Numbered from the stretch's first letter, positions 1 to 10,142 are shown. The stretch: 64,000 nt of DNA from CAWFPR01 sp963817635 (GCA_963817635.1 CAWFPR010000016.1:228786-292785); one strand, 5' to 3'. Notes: generated from the sequence alone by a model not told the origin. Numbers and translations: made by a program.

Positions 1-25
1 CGCTACCTGCTCGAGCACGTCAATG

Positions 26-72
26 GGAAATGGTAAATGGAAAATGGAAAATGGCCCTGAGCCCTGAGCCCT
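26..72. repeat. Short tandem repeats (AATGGAAA and GAGCCCT units)
   Basis: Two simple repeats lie back to back: an A/G-rich run of 7-8 nt units of the form AAATGG(A), then GAGCCCT units. Both unit types recur elsewhere in the window: AATGGAAA at 34504-34581, and the complement of GAGCCCT (AGGGCTC) at 18763-18810. They abut the stop codon of the hydrolase at 77. Confidence 0.85.
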
Positions 73-76
73 CCTC

Positions 77-1939
77 CTACCTCCCGGTAACCACCGAGAT
101 CTCCACATGCGACGGATAAGTCGTCGTGCGATAGATGCGATGCGTCGCGGCCTTGAAGTCCGCCTGCGTCGCACCGAAAATGCTCGGCACGAAGGTCTGC
201 GGATTGCGGTCGATGAGCGGGAACCACGTGCTCTGGACCTGCACCATGATCCGATGGCCCTTGCGGAACGTGTAGTCCTGCGTGTGCAGGCTCCACGTGT
301 ATTCGAGCACGGTGTTCGGCTTGATCGGCGCCGGCTTTTCGAAACCCTGGCGGTAGCGTCCGCGGAACACCTCGTTCGAGACCATCAACTGGTAGCCAGC
401 AAGGCTCCACTTGTCGGGATACTGCTCGGGGTAGACGTCGATCAGCTTCACGATCCAGTCGGCGTCGCTGCCGGTCGTGGAGGCAAACAGGTGCGCCGTC
501 ACTTCACCGGCGATCGTCACGTCGCTCTCGAGGGTCTTCGTTTCCCAGCTCAGCACGTCAGAGCGATCGTCGGCGAAGCGCTGATCCTCGACGAGCCAGG
601 TTGACCATTTCGACCCGCCCGGAAAGTACGTCGCCTGGATAGGGCGCTGGCGGTACGGGACGGGGAAGGCTGGATCCGACAGATAGTGGTCGAACCCGGT
701 TGCCGCCGCCGGCTTGTCGAAGCCGAGCGATTCGTCCGGGCCGAAATACAGGCCGCGCTTCTCCACTTCCCGGATGGGCGGCCAGGCGTCCCAGCGACGC
801 CACTGGTTCGTCCCGGCCTCGAACGTGAGCGCCTCGGGCAGATCGAGCGTCCCCTTGTCCTTGAGGAAGTGCGCGAACCAGGGCGCCTGCACCTCGTCGC
901 GGAAGTACTGGGCGGTCGGGCTGTCGAACGGGATCGGCCCCAGCGCGTCGCCCGTGCCGCGCGACCATCCCCCGTGATTCCACGGTCCGACGACCAGGTA
1001 GTTCAGCTTCTTCGCGTCGTAGCGCTCGAGCTCTTCGTAGATGCGGATGGGCCCGTAGAAGTCCTCTTGATCCCACCATCCTGCCACGTTCAGGGTCGGC
1101 ACCTTCACGTCCTTGATAGTTGGGATCATCGTCTGGCGTTTCCAGAACTCGTCGTAGTCGGGGTGGTTCACATAGTCGTTCCACGTCGGGATGCGTTCGT
1201 GCAGGTACTGGCGGTTGATGTTGGCGATCGGCCCCAGGGACAGGTACCAGTCGAACGTGTCGTAGCGGTCGAACGCGAACTGTTGGACGTCCTTGCCGCT
1301 CTCCATCATCGCGGCGTACTCGAAGGCATAGCTCAGCCTGAGCGCCCCGTTGTGATGAAAATCATCGCCGATCCACATGTCCGCGGGAGACGCCTGGGGC
1401 GAAATCGCCTTCAACGCCGGGTGCGGCTCGATCGCCCCCATGATGGTCGTCCAGCCGTCGTACGAGATGCCGAGCATGCCGACGCGGCCGTTGTTGCGCG
1501 GGACGTTCTTCAGCAGCCAGTCGATCGTGTCGTAGGTGTCCGTGCCCTCGTCTATCGCCTTTGGATCGGTGGAGGCCCTGGGCGGACGCTGCATGACGAA
1601 CGTTCCTTCGGACCCGTACTTCCCGCGGATGTCCTGGAACACGAAAATGTAGCCTTCGTCAGCGAGCGCCTTCATGTAGCTGTTGAAGTTGCCCGCGGCT
1701 CCCTCGACGCCGTAGGGCGTGCGCTTCAGGATGATCGGCAGCGCCGAGTCCTGCTCCTTCGGGACGAAGATCTTGACGTGGAGCCGGACGCCGTCCCGCA
1801 TCGGGATCATGGCGTCACTGACGGCGAATCGATCGGCAGCAGGGGCCTGCGCCGTGCGCGCCGCCGGCGACGCCCACAGGGCGACGACGAGCGCCACGCC
1901 GGCGCTTGCGGCAACGGCGCGAGTGCGGATCGTCATCAT
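77..1939 (-). CDS. CocE/NonD family hydrolase, secreted
   Basis: About 620 aa with a clear signal peptide (MMTIRTRAVAASAG then a hydrophobic stretch ending near AARTAQA). The alpha/beta-hydrolase core has the family nucleophile motif GISYDG (GxSYxG), an aspartate in AGWWDQED and a histidine in GPWNHGG, which fit the Ser-Asp-His triad. The C-terminal third fits the jelly-roll domain of X-Pro dipeptidyl-peptidase/CocE proteins. Members hydrolyse esters or amides such as acyl-amino acids, glutaryl compounds or cocaine; the substrate cannot be told here. The start at 1939 overlaps the stop of the upstream alpha-galactosidase by an ATGA, so the two are probably co-translated. An open frame extends further 5', but that part is antisense to the galactosidase tail and lacks a signal peptide. 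Confidence 0.88.
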   Translation of the reverse strand: MMTIRTRAVAASAGVALVVALWASPAARTAQAPAADRFAVSDAMIPMRDGVRLHVKIFVPKEQDSALPIILKRTPYGVEGAAGNFNSYMKALADEGYIFVFQDIRGKYGSEGTFVMQRPPRASTDPKAIDEGTDTYDTIDWLLKNVPRNNGRVGMLGISYDGWTTIMGAIEPHPALKAISPQASPADMWIGDDFHHNGALRLSYAFEYAAMMESGKDVQQFAFDRYDTFDWYLSLGPIANINRQYLHERIPTWNDYVNHPDYDEFWKRQTMIPTIKDVKVPTLNVAGWWDQEDFYGPIRIYEELERYDAKKLNYLVVGPWNHGGWSRGTGDALGPIPFDSPTAQYFRDEVQAPWFAHFLKDKGTLDLPEALTFEAGTNQWRRWDAWPPIREVEKRGLYFGPDESLGFDKPAAATGFDHYLSDPAFPVPYRQRPIQATYFPGGSKWSTWLVEDQRFADDRSDVLSWETKTLESDVTIAGEVTAHLFASTTGSDADWIVKLIDVYPEQYPDKWSLAGYQLMVSNEVFRGRYRQGFEKPAPIKPNTVLEYTWSLHTQDYTFRKGHRIMVQVQSTWFPLIDRNPQTFVPSIFGATQADFKAATHRIYRTTTYPSHVEISVVTGR

Positions 1940-3937
1940 TTCGACCGTCCGATCTTCAGCAGTGCCGCGCCGTGGCGCGGCACCTCCATCGTGATTGTGT
2001 CGCCGGACACGGCGAGGTCCTTGTGCGTCCACAAGTCCCGCACCGGTTGCGCGCCCGACAGTCCCAACTCCTTCAGCGTCACACTGATCCTTTCGTTCAC
2101 CGGCGTCCGGTTGAACAGCCCGACCGCCATCGTGCCGTCGGCAAGGGGACGCGCCCAGACGTCGGTCCGGCCGTCTCCCCGCAGGCGCCCCGCGGCGCGG
2201 CCGAGCGGGTCCTGATTGACGGCGAGGACCTCGGGGTTGCCGAGCAGATCGGTCGTGAACGCGTCAATCTGCGACAGGTCCGCGCCGATGAGCAGCGGCG
2301 CCGCCTGGAGGCTCCACAGCGTGATGTGGGTGATCTGCTCGTTCGGCGTGAGCCGCGTGTCGCGCAGCGCGCGCCCCCACCCGACCTTGCCGACGACGAG
2401 CATGTCGGTGTCGTTCCAGTGACCTGGTCCGGCGAACCGCTCGTGGCCGGTCTGCGCGAATCCGATGCCCGACATGCTCGTCCAGGTATCGGTGATGTCG
2501 CCGGTCACGCGCCAGAGGTTACCGCCGACCTGGTCGCCCCACTCCCACACGTTGCCCCATCCGGTACTGGCACAGGCTGTAGACCATGTCCCGGTCGAGC
2601 GTGTCGAGGATGCCGCGCATCAGTACGTATGGCTTCTGGAGCGCAGGCAGAGGCGAGCGCGCGGCGTCCTTTTCGATGTCGCTGTATGAACACCAGTCGT
2701 ACTTGATGTAGTCGAAGCCCCACGCCGCCCACGTGCGCGCGTCCTGCGCTTCGTGCTCGTAGCTGCCCGCGAAGCGCTGCTGGCACGTGCGCGGACCCGG
2801 CGAGGAATAGAGGCCAATCTTCAGTCCTTTGGAATGGACGTAGTCAGCAAGCGCCTTCATGTCCGGGAACTTCTCGTTCGACGTGATCTCTCCGTCCGCC
2901 GTGCGCGGCCCTTCCCAGGCGTCGTCGATGTTCACGTACGTGTAGCCCTGCGCCGCCAGGCCGCTCGTCACCAGCGCGTCGGCGGCCGCGCGCACCTTTG
3001 CGGCGTCCACGATACCGCCCCAGACGTTCCACGAGTTCCACCCGAGGGGCGGCGTCACGGCGAGTGCGTCGGCCCCGCCAACGATCGTGATTGGTGCGGT
3101 TGCCGTACCCTTCGGTCCGGTGACCGTCACCGACATCACCGTCCTGCCCGGCGCTTTCAGCGAACCGGTGATCACGCCGGTGCCCCGATTCAGACGGAGG
3201 CCGGGCGGGAGGTTCGTCGCGCCGAACTTCAGCGGGCCATCCCCGCTCGCGGGAATCATGAACTGGAACCACCGGCCGGGGGTCGCGCCGGTGACGCGCG
3301 GCGAGTTGATGCGGGGTTCCGCCGTGCGGCTCGGTGCGATCGGAGGCAGTGGCTCCGGAGGCAGCGCCACGATCTCGGGCTGCTGCGCGCCTGGCGCCAG
3401 CACGATCATCGCGCCGCCCCAGATCGCCGAATCGTCGCGGGTTGTGTCGCCACCGTCCCCGATCGACAGGATCAGTTGGCGGGCGCCCGTGAGATCGACG
3501 CCCACCTGTCGCGGCGGTTCGCCACTCCGAAGGATGCCGGAGTCATACGCATGCCGGCCATCGACCCAGACGTCGAAGGTCACGCTGCCCTGCCCAGCCT
3601 GCCGCTCGTCGTCGATTCCGGCCATCGCGGCGAAGCGCGTCGCGCCTCCCTTGAGGTCGATGACGAGATCCGCGTTCACCTGGAGCGGGAGGCCGTGCGG
3701 GTATTCGATGCCGCCGAGGCTCAACGTCAGCGGTCCGGGTGGAGGCTGCCCCCGCTGGGCACGCGGTCGTCGAATCTGGGCCTGCGACAGATTGAGACTG
3801 TCAACCCACACGGCATTGGCCGGAGCCTCAGCCCCGTGCAGCGCCTGCGCGTCCTGAACCACGGCGCGGCCTGGAGCAAGCGCGACGAACACGACTGAAA
3901 GGACAATCGGCCCGGTGTGGCTTCGCATGGCGCCCAT
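1936..3937 (-). CDS. GH27 alpha-galactosidase with N-terminal NPCBM-like domain (one frameshift)
   Basis: A secreted glycosidase of about 666 aa after correcting one base. A signal peptide (MRSHTGPIVLSVVFVALA) is followed by an NPCBM-like beta-sandwich (about residues 40-190), an Ig-like putative domain, and the GH27 barrel starting at PPLGWNSWN. The nucleophile Asp is in YIKYDWC and the probable acid/base Asp is in LWRVTGDI. It should release terminal alpha-galactose, fitting the mutarotase and sugar kinase nearby. An extra base near 2563 breaks the frame: removing it restores QYGWGNVWEWGDQVGG, the expected family sequence, and joins the N-terminal 484-codon frame to the C-terminal 204-codon frame. 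The indel is an extra C after GTAC on the coding strand, probably a sequencing error. The start could also be the ATG at 3928. Confidence 0.88.
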
Positions 3938-3971
3938 ACTACGACGGGAGAGACGAATCCCGAGTTTTTTC

Positions 3972-4000
3972 AACCACGGATCACGCGGAGTACACGGATT
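3972..4000 (+). repeat. Dispersed repeat, AACCACGGATCAC type
   Basis: A 29-nt motif made of three imperfect units (AACCACGGATC, ACGCGGAGT, ACACGGATT). A clearly related copy lies on the other strand at 38469-38498 with units AACCACAGATC, ACACAGATC, ACACAGATC. It sits between the alpha-galactosidase start and the next gene's stop. No function is visible. Confidence 0.6.
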
Positions 4001-4041
4001 GCGTCAGGGCTTTGGCCCGGGGCGGACACCGGGTCCCTGCA

Positions 4042-4737
4042 TCAACGCGGTGCAGCTGGCCGGCCGCGCACGATGGTGACGGCGCCCCATGCGATGGCCA
4101 CGACCATGATCGTCAGGCCGGCCCGTCGCGCAAACAGCCCCAGCGTGAGGTCGTGCCGCATCCAGCCGAGCGTGCCGAGCAGGTATTCCCAGTCGTGCCC
4201 TTCGACCTCGGCGCCAGTGTGCCCGCCCAGCAGGACGAGCCGCAGCGCTCGCGCGTCGGCAATGTAGGGTGCGAGATCCACCAGGTTCTGGCCCGCCCAC
4301 CAGGTGCAGACCGCCGCGGCGAACTGATCATGCTGACGTAGGAAGGCTACGGCAAACACCAGCGGCACGGCGAACTGGAACAGGCTGCCGCCGAGCACCG
4401 TGATGAAACGGCCGAACAGGCTGAGGATCACGTGCCCGGCCTCGTGGAACACGAGATTCGGCAGGTGGAGCACCGACTCCATCTCGACCGTACCCATCGG
4501 CGCCCGCGCGAAGTGCCACGTCCAGGCGGCCAGCGCACCAAGCGCCAGCAGGCGCGCAGCCGCGGCGGCGACACCGGAACGCGGACTTCGATCCTCGGCC
4601 TCGACGTTCGGGGGCGGCGGGAGGACGGGAAGAGCCTTGGCGGACAACTGCTTCGCCAGCTTGGCGAAGATCACACCGCACCGCGCGCACTCGACGGCGT
4701 CGTCTTCGCAGGGCGCCGAGCACTTCGGGCAGTCCAT
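4042..4737 (-). CDS. Zinc-ribbon membrane protein with HEAGH metalloprotease-like motif
   Basis: About 231 aa. It opens with a zinc ribbon, MDCPKC then CARC (two CxxC pairs about 14 residues apart), then a Pro-rich linker and about five hydrophobic segments. Just after the first membrane span is HEAGHVIL, an HExxH motif like that of site-2-type membrane metalloproteases, and further on NLVDLAPY could supply a third ligand (Asp). This suggests an intramembrane zinc protein, possibly an M50-like protease, but the overall sequence was not recognised as a known family. The start at 4737 places the zinc ribbon at the extreme N-terminus; the open frame has ten further codons upstream without homology features. 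It is divergent from the sugar kinase at 4822. Confidence 0.7.
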   Translation of the reverse strand: MDCPKCSAPCEDDAVECARCGVIFAKLAKQLSAKALPVLPPPPNVEAEDRSPRSGVAAAAARLLALGALAAWTWHFARAPMGTVEMESVLHLPNLVFHEAGHVILSLFGRFITVLGGSLFQFAVPLVFAVAFLRQHDQFAAAVCTWWAGQNLVDLAPYIADARALRLVLLGGHTGAEVEGHDWEYLLGTLGWMRHDLTLGLFARRAGLTIMVVAIAWGAVTIVRGRPAAPR

Positions 4738-4821
4738 GGGCGTGCATATTCTCGCACGCGGCAGCACAGCCGCGCGTGCTACGGTATGCCCATGACTCGC
4801 TGGCCTCTTGCCGGGTGACCT

Positions 4822-6391
4822 GTGCCGCTTTTCCTTGGACTCGACTGCGGCACGCAGGGCCTGACCGCGATGCTGATCGAGGCGGGCGAGGGTCCGACCC
4901 GCGTCGTTCTTCGAACACTCACTCGACTTCGACCGCGACTTCCCTGGCTACGGCACCACGCACGGCGTGCACCGCGAGCGGGCGGGACTGATCGTCACCG
5001 CGCCGCCCGCGATGTGGACGGCGGCTCTCGATCGCATGCTGGGCGTGATTGCGAACAGCGGCTGCGACCCGGCGCGCATCCGCGCAATTTCGGGGTCGGC
5101 GCAGCAGCACGGTACCGTCTACCTCGCGCGTGAGGTCGAGACGGCGTTCGCCGCGCTCGACGCCGAGCGGCCCGTCGCGGACCAGGTCGACGAGCTGTTC
5201 TCACGCGGGGAGTCGCCGGTCTGGATGGACGAGAGCACGCGGTCGCAATGCGATGCGATCGACGCGGCGCTGGGCGGCTCCGCGGCGACCGCGCGGCTGA
5301 CCGGGTCGGTCGCGACGGAGCGTTTCGCGGGGCCACAGATTCGCAGGTTTTTCGAGGAGCAGCCCGACACGTACCTGGCGACGCGGCGCATCCACCTGGT
5401 CAGCTCGTTTCTTGCGTCGCTCCTCGCGGGGCGCGACGCGCCGATCGATCCCGGGGACGGCGCCGGCATGAACCTGATGGACATCGCGCGGTTCGAATGG
5501 TCGGCCGACGCGCTCGATGCGACGGCCCCGGATCTCGGCGCCCGGCTGCCCGTGCTTGCGCCGTCCTGGACCGTCGCGGGCTCGCTCGCCCCGTTCTGGC
5601 AGCGCTGGCACGGCCTGCCGCCGGCCGACGTGGTCGCGTGGTCCGGGGACAATCCGTGCAGTCTCGTGGGCACCGGCCTGGTGCGTGAAGCCGATCTCGG
5701 CATCTCGCTCGGCACGAGCGACACCGTGTTCGCGTTCCGGCGCGACCTCCCACAGCCGGGATCGGCCTCGCACATCTTCGGCTCGCCGACCGGCGGGTAC
5801 ATGGCGCTTGTCTGCTTCCGCAACGGCTCGCTCGCGCGCGAAGCCGTCCGCGACCGTTTCGGGCTCGACTGGCCCGCCTTCTCCGCGTGCCTGCGCCAGA
5901 CGCCTGCCGGCAACGACGGCGCCCTGCTGCTGCCCTGGTTCGAACCGGAAGTCACGCCGCGGGTCCACGCCGGCGTGCACCGATCGGGGCTCGCGCCGGA
6001 CGAGGCGGCGCGTCACGTGCGCGCCATCGTCGAAGCCCAGATGCTCGCCATGGCTACGCACTCCGAGGGGCTCGGCGGCCGCTGCGATCGCATCGTCGCC
6101 ACCGGCGGCGCATCCGCCAACCGCGAGATTCTCCAGGTGATGGCCGACGTCTTCGACGCGGACGTGTATCAGGGAGCCGGGGGCAACGGCGCCTGCCTGG
6201 GCGCCGCGCTGCGCGCATGGCACGCGCACGAGCAGGCGCACGGGCGGGTTCTCGGGTGGGATCGGGTCGTCGATGGGATCACGCAGCCGGTGGAATCCAC
6301 GCGCATCCGGCCCGTCGCGGCCCACGCCGCCGCCTACCGCGAGATGCGGCCGCGTTACAGGGCGTTCGAACAGCGCATGCTTGCCGGGTGA
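4822..6391 (+). CDS. Xylulokinase-like FGGY carbohydrate kinase (one frameshift)
   Basis: About 522 aa after correcting one base near 4905-4911. The GTG start at 4822 gives FLGLDCGTQGLTA, the FGGY N-terminal ATP-binding motif. The frame then shifts and continues as FEHSLDFDRDFPGYGT. Later landmarks are SGSAQQHG, PVWMDESTR (sugar-binding region), DGAGMNLMDI, SLGTSDTVF (phosphate loop) and ATGGASANREILQVMADV. Several of these (FDRD.P..GT..GVH, ASxNREILQV.ADVFDA) look closer to my recollection of the animal XYLB type than to E. coli XylB. It should phosphorylate D-xylulose or a related ketose in the cytoplasm. It is followed by a convergent mutarotase. The frameshift is a single extra base and is more likely an error than true decay because the rest is intact. 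Confidence 0.85.
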
Positions 6392-6411
6392 TCGCGTCTC
6401 CCAGCCTGCCC

Positions 6412-7572
6412 CTACGACACGCCGAACGTGAAGACGGTCTTCGTCGAATACTCCTGGCCCGGACGCAGGATCGTCGAGGGGAAGGCTGGCTTGTTCGGCG
6501 AATCCGGGTAGTGCTGCGTCTCGAGGCAGAAGCCGCTGCGGCGCTCGTAGACGTGGCCGCTTTTTCCCGTGATCGTGCCGTCGAGAAAATTGCCCGAGTA
6601 GAACTGAATGCCCGGCTCTGTGGTTCTGATCTCCAGCGTGCGGCCGGTCTTCGGCTCGACGACGCGAGCGGCCAGTTGCAGTCCGTTGCCCGTCGTGCGG
6701 TTCAGCACCCAGTTGTGGTCGTAGCCCTGCCCGTTCTTCAACTGCGGGTCGTCCTCGTTGATCCGCGCGCCGATGGCCGTCGGCTTGCGGAAATCGAACG
6801 GCGTCCCCTGAACCAGGGCAAGCTGACCCGTCGGAATCAGCGTGTCGTCAACCGGCGTGTACCGATCCGCGTTGATCGACAACAGGTGGCCGAGGATGTC
6901 TCCGGAGCCCTCCCCCGCGAGGTTGAAGTAGCTGTGTTGTGTCAGGTTGACGGGCGTCGCCTTGTCGGTCGTCGCGTGATACTCGACGATCAGCTCGTTC
7001 CGATCGGTCAGTAGATAGCTGACCCGCACCGTCAGATTGCCGGGATAGCCTTCCTCGCCGTCCGGGCTGGTCCGTGTGAACGCCACGCCGACGCCCTCGG
7101 CGCTCTCGATCGGCTCGGCGTGCCAGATGACCTTGTCGAATCCCTTCACGCCGCCGTGCAGGTGGTTCGGACCGTTGTTGGCGGCAAGCGTGTAGGTCTT
7201 GCCATCGAGCGTGAACTGCGCCTTGCCGATGCGGTTGCCGTAGCGGCCGATGATCGCGCCGAAGTACGGCGGGTCCTTCAGGTAGCCGTCGAGCCGGTCG
7301 AAGCCCAGCACGACGTCGCCCATCCGGCCCGGCACGGTCCGGAACTTGAGGCTCGTAATGGTGCCGCCGTAGGTGATTGCCTTTATCTCGACGCCGTTGG
7401 CATTGGTGAACATGTAGACGTCCACAGCCTGGCCGGCTGCTGTCGTGCCGAAAGACGCCTTGGTCACGGTAGATCCTTTTGAAGCCACGGCCGGCGTTCC
7501 CTGCGCGGTGAGCACGGCATGGCAGATGAGGGCGGCTGCGACAGCCGCGGGCGCGAATCGAACACGCGTCAT
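6412..7572 (-). CDS. galM: Aldose 1-epimerase (galactose mutarotase), exported
   Basis: 386 aa with a signal peptide (residues 1 to about 23, ending ...LTAQG), so it acts outside the cytoplasm. The galactose-mutarotase fold is shown by GRYGNRIGKAQF, the catalytic-region His in NHLHGG, TQHSYFNLAG (second conserved His) and the glutamate in FCLETQHYPDSPN near the C-terminus. It interconverts alpha and beta anomers of aldoses, which fits an extracellular alpha-galactosidase and a sugar importer nearby. It is convergent with the kinase and divergent from the ABC importer (45 bp between starts). Confidence 0.93.
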   Translation of the reverse strand: MTRVRFAPAAVAAALICHAVLTAQGTPAVASKGSTVTKASFGTTAAGQAVDVYMFTNANGVEIKAITYGGTITSLKFRTVPGRMGDVVLGFDRLDGYLKDPPYFGAIIGRYGNRIGKAQFTLDGKTYTLAANNGPNHLHGGVKGFDKVIWHAEPIESAEGVGVAFTRTSPDGEEGYPGNLTVRVSYLLTDRNELIVEYHATTDKATPVNLTQHSYFNLAGEGSGDILGHLLSINADRYTPVDDTLIPTGQLALVQGTPFDFRKPTAIGARINEDDPQLKNGQGYDHNWVLNRTTGNGLQLAARVVEPKTGRTLEIRTTEPGIQFYSGNFLDGTITGKSGHVYERRSGFCLETQHYPDSPNKPAFPSTILRPGQEYSTKTVFTFGVS

Positions 7573-7616
7573 GGGATGCTCCGCTGAATCAAGAGTGAAC
7601 GCCCGGCCGTAGTAAC

Positions 7617-9128
7617 ATGGCCGCGCCCCACACCATTATGGCAGGCCTCGAGTTCCGTGATGTGCGCAAGTCGTTCGGCGCCGTGGAGGCGTTGAAGGGA
7701 GTCACCTTCAGTGTGGCCGAAGGGACGGCGCACGCGCTGGTTGGCGAGAATGGCGCGGGCAAATCCACACTGCTGAAGATTCTCGCCGGCATCGTGCGCC
7801 CGGATGGCGGCGAGCTCCACTGGCACGGCCAGCGGCTGACGCTGGGGAGCCCGCGCGGTGCGCTCGAATGCGGCATCGGCATGGTCTACCAGGAGATGCT
7901 GTCGTTCCCGAACCTCTCGGTGAGCGCCAACATCTTCGCGGGACGCGAGCTCACCTCGGCCGGCCGCCTGCTCGAGCCGGCGATGCGGGCCCGCACGCGC
8001 GTGCTGCTCGACGAGCTCCATCTCGCGGTCGATCCCCGCGCGCGGGCCGAGTCCCTGTCGGCCGCGCACCGCCAGCTCCTCCAGGTGGCGCGGGCGCTCG
8101 CGTTCGAGTGCCGTATCCTCGTGCTCGACGAGCCGACCACCTCGCTCACCGACGCGGAAGCCGATCACCTGTTCGCGGTGCTGCAGCGCCTGAAGGCGCG
8201 CGGCACGACGCTGCTCTATGTCTCGCACCGGCTTCCCGAGGTGTTCCGGTTGTGCGACGTGATTACGGTGCTGCGCGACGGCGCCTACGCCGGCTCGTTC
8301 GCGCGCGCCGAGGCTGCACCCGCGCAGATCGTTCGGGCGATGGTCGGGCGCGACCTGCCGCCGCGGGCCGAACATGCGCGTGTGGCGGACGACGCCGCGG
8401 CGCTGTCGGTCGCCGGGCTGACCCGGGAGCCGTGCTTCCGGGACGTGAGCCTGAGCGTCAAGGGAGGTGAAGTCGTCGGCCTCTTCGGACTCGTCGGGTC
8501 CGGGCGGTCGGAACTGCTCGAAACGATTTTCGGGTTGACGCCGCCCGACCGCGGCGAAGTGCGTGTGGCCGGAGACGTCGTGCGCCTGCGCAACCCGCGT
8601 CAGGCAGCGCGTGCCGGTATCGCGCTCGTGCCCGAGGAGCGCCAGCGGCAGGGACTGTTCTTCAACCTCTCGGTGCGCCACAACCTGATGCTGCCGTCGC
8701 GAACCGCAGCCGGCACGGTGATCATCCGGAGCGCCGCCGAGCGGCGCGAGTCGAACGAACTGCTGGATGCCTGGCGCATCAAGGCAGCGAGCCAGGACGT
8801 CCTTCCGGACTCCCTGAGCGGCGGCAACCAGCAGAAAGTCGTGCTGGCCAAGTGGCTCGCGACGTCGCCGCGGGTGCTGCTCCTGGACGAACCAACGAAG
8901 GGCGTGGACGTGGGCGCGAAGTTCGAGATTCACGAAATCATCCGGCGCCAGGCGGCCGGCGGGCTGGCCTGTCTCGTCGTGTCGAGCGACCTGCCCGAGG
9001 TGCTGTCGCTCTGCGATCGCATCGTCGTCATGCGCGAGGGACGCGTGCAGGGGGAAATCGCCGGCGCGGACGCGACGGAAGAAGCGGTGATGCGCCTGGC
9101 GACCGCCGAATTGAGGCACGCCTCGTGA
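7617..9128 (+). CDS. Sugar ABC importer ATPase, duplicated type (RbsA/XylG/MglA family)
   Basis: 503 aa with two ABC domains in tandem. Domain 1 has Walker A GENGAGKST, a degenerate signature LSAAHRQLLQ and Walker B ILVLDEPTTSL. Domain 2 has the altered P-loop GLVGSGRSE, the signature LSGGNQQKV and Walker B VLLLDEPTKG. That asymmetry is typical of carbohydrate-uptake CUT2 transporters. The start may instead be the second ATG at 7638, as residues 1-7 are not conserved. The stop overlaps the permease start by GTGA. The substrate is not defined by sequence; the neighbouring kinase suggests a pentose or ketose. Confidence 0.95.
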   Translation: MAAPHTIMAGLEFRDVRKSFGAVEALKGVTFSVAEGTAHALVGENGAGKSTLLKILAGIVRPDGGELHWHGQRLTLGSPRGALECGIGMVYQEMLSFPNLSVSANIFAGRELTSAGRLLEPAMRARTRVLLDELHLAVDPRARAESLSAAHRQLLQVARALAFECRILVLDEPTTSLTDAEADHLFAVLQRLKARGTTLLYVSHRLPEVFRLCDVITVLRDGAYAGSFARAEAAPAQIVRAMVGRDLPPRAEHARVADDAAALSVAGLTREPCFRDVSLSVKGGEVVGLFGLVGSGRSELLETIFGLTPPDRGEVRVAGDVVRLRNPRQAARAGIALVPEERQRQGLFFNLSVRHNLMLPSRTAAGTVIIRSAAERRESNELLDAWRIKAASQDVLPDSLSGGNQQKVVLAKWLATSPRVLLLDEPTKGVDVGAKFEIHEIIRRQAAGGLACLVVSSDLPEVLSLCDRIVVMREGRVQGEIAGADATEEAVMRLATAELRHAS

Positions 9129-10084
9129 AGCGCCTGTGGCGGATCCGCGAGCTGAGCACGCTCGCGATCCTGGTGGCCGAGATCGCCTTCTTCACGCGGT
9201 ACCTCTGGCCCGAGGGAGGCCGCGCGCATCCCTTCTTCAACTGGGAAAATGCGCTGCTCATCCTGAAGTACTCGTCGATCTACGGCATTGCGGCGGTCGG
9301 GGCCGCCATCGTGATCATCTCCGGCGGCATCGACCTGTCGCCGGGTGCGGTGATGGCGCTCGCGGGAGTGGTCACGAGCGGGCTGTTCGTCGAAGCAGGC
9401 TGGACGCTCGGGATGGCGACGGGCGCCGGCCTGGCGACGGGCCTCGCCGCCGGGCTCCTCAGCTCGGCCCTCGTCGTGCTGGCTCGGCTTCCGCCCTTCA
9501 TCGCCACGCTTGGCGTCATGGGGATCACGCGCGGCGCGGCATTCATCATCACCGAGGGACGCTACTTCGACGTGTCGTCGAAACTCGTGGGCGGCTGGCG
9601 CCCGCTCGGGCTGCCGGCCGACTGGGTCGCACCGCTCATCATGGTGCTGCTCGCGCTCGTCTTCCAGATCCTGATGACGAAGTTCCAGTGGGGCCGGGCC
9701 GTGTTCGCTGTCGGCGGCAACGAAACGGCCGCGCTCTTTTCAGGTATCGCGATCGGCCGGCTGAAGACGTCGGTTTACGTGCTGAGCGGACTGCTCGCGG
9801 CCGTCTCGGGCATCGTTCTCGTCGTCGTTCAGGGCCAGGGAAAAGCGGACCTCGCAACCGGCTACGAACTGGATATCATTGCCTCGGCGGTCGTCGGCGG
9901 CGCGAGCCTCTCAGGAGGGCGCGGGTCGGTGCTCGGAGCGGTGCTCGGCACGCTGATTTTCGGCGTTCTCCGCAACGCGCTCCCCCAGATTCCAGGCGCG
10001 ACGTTTTACGATCGCCTGATCGTCGGACTGGTCGTGATCGTCATCGTCGTCATGGACCAGTTGTTGCTGAAGAAGACGGAGTAG
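9125..10084 (+). CDS. Sugar ABC importer permease (RbsC/XylH family)
   Basis: About 319 aa, starting with GTG at 9125, which overlaps the ATPase stop by four bases. It has about nine hydrophobic segments and the CUT2 permease signatures SGGIDLSPGAVMAL, a TLGVMGITRG loop and, towards the C-terminus, VVGGASLSGGRGSV. It forms the membrane channel of the importer with the ATPase upstream and the binding lipoprotein at 10143. A longer open frame reaches back to 8852 but is antisense-free shadow of the ATPase gene and has no membrane character. Confidence 0.93.
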   Translation: MKRLWRIRELSTLAILVAEIAFFTRYLWPEGGRAHPFFNWENALLILKYSSIYGIAAVGAAIVIISGGIDLSPGAVMALAGVVTSGLFVEAGWTLGMATGAGLATGLAAGLLSSALVVLARLPPFIATLGVMGITRGAAFIITEGRYFDVSSKLVGGWRPLGLPADWVAPLIMVLLALVFQILMTKFQWGRAVFAVGGNETAALFSGIAIGRLKTSVYVLSGLLAAVSGIVLVVVQGQGKADLATGYELDIIASAVVGGASLSGGRGSVLGAVLGTLIFGVLRNALPQIPGATFYDRLIVGLVVIVIVVMDQLLLKKTE

Positions 10085-10108
10085 AAGCTTCCGATCCATT
10101 TTTTGTAG

Positions 10109-10134
10109 CTTCCGGCTTCAGCCGGAAGGCAGAG
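10109..10134 (+). repeat. REP-like palindrome, CCGGCTTC/GCCGGA family, copy 1
   Basis: A perfect 8-bp inverted repeat (CTTCCGGC, loop TTCA, GCCGGAAG) followed by GCAGAG lies between the permease stop and the binding-protein start. A second copy at 46345-46368 shares 22 of 24 positions, so this is a dispersed family rather than a chance hairpin. It may protect or differentially stabilise parts of the transporter mRNA. Confidence 0.7.
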
Positions 10135-10142
10135 GCCGATCA

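Noticed and set aside
1..36. Tail of a plus-strand gene (RYLLEHVNGKW then stop)
   Set aside because: Only 11 codons, the last ones inside the AATGGAAA repeat; cannot be supported.
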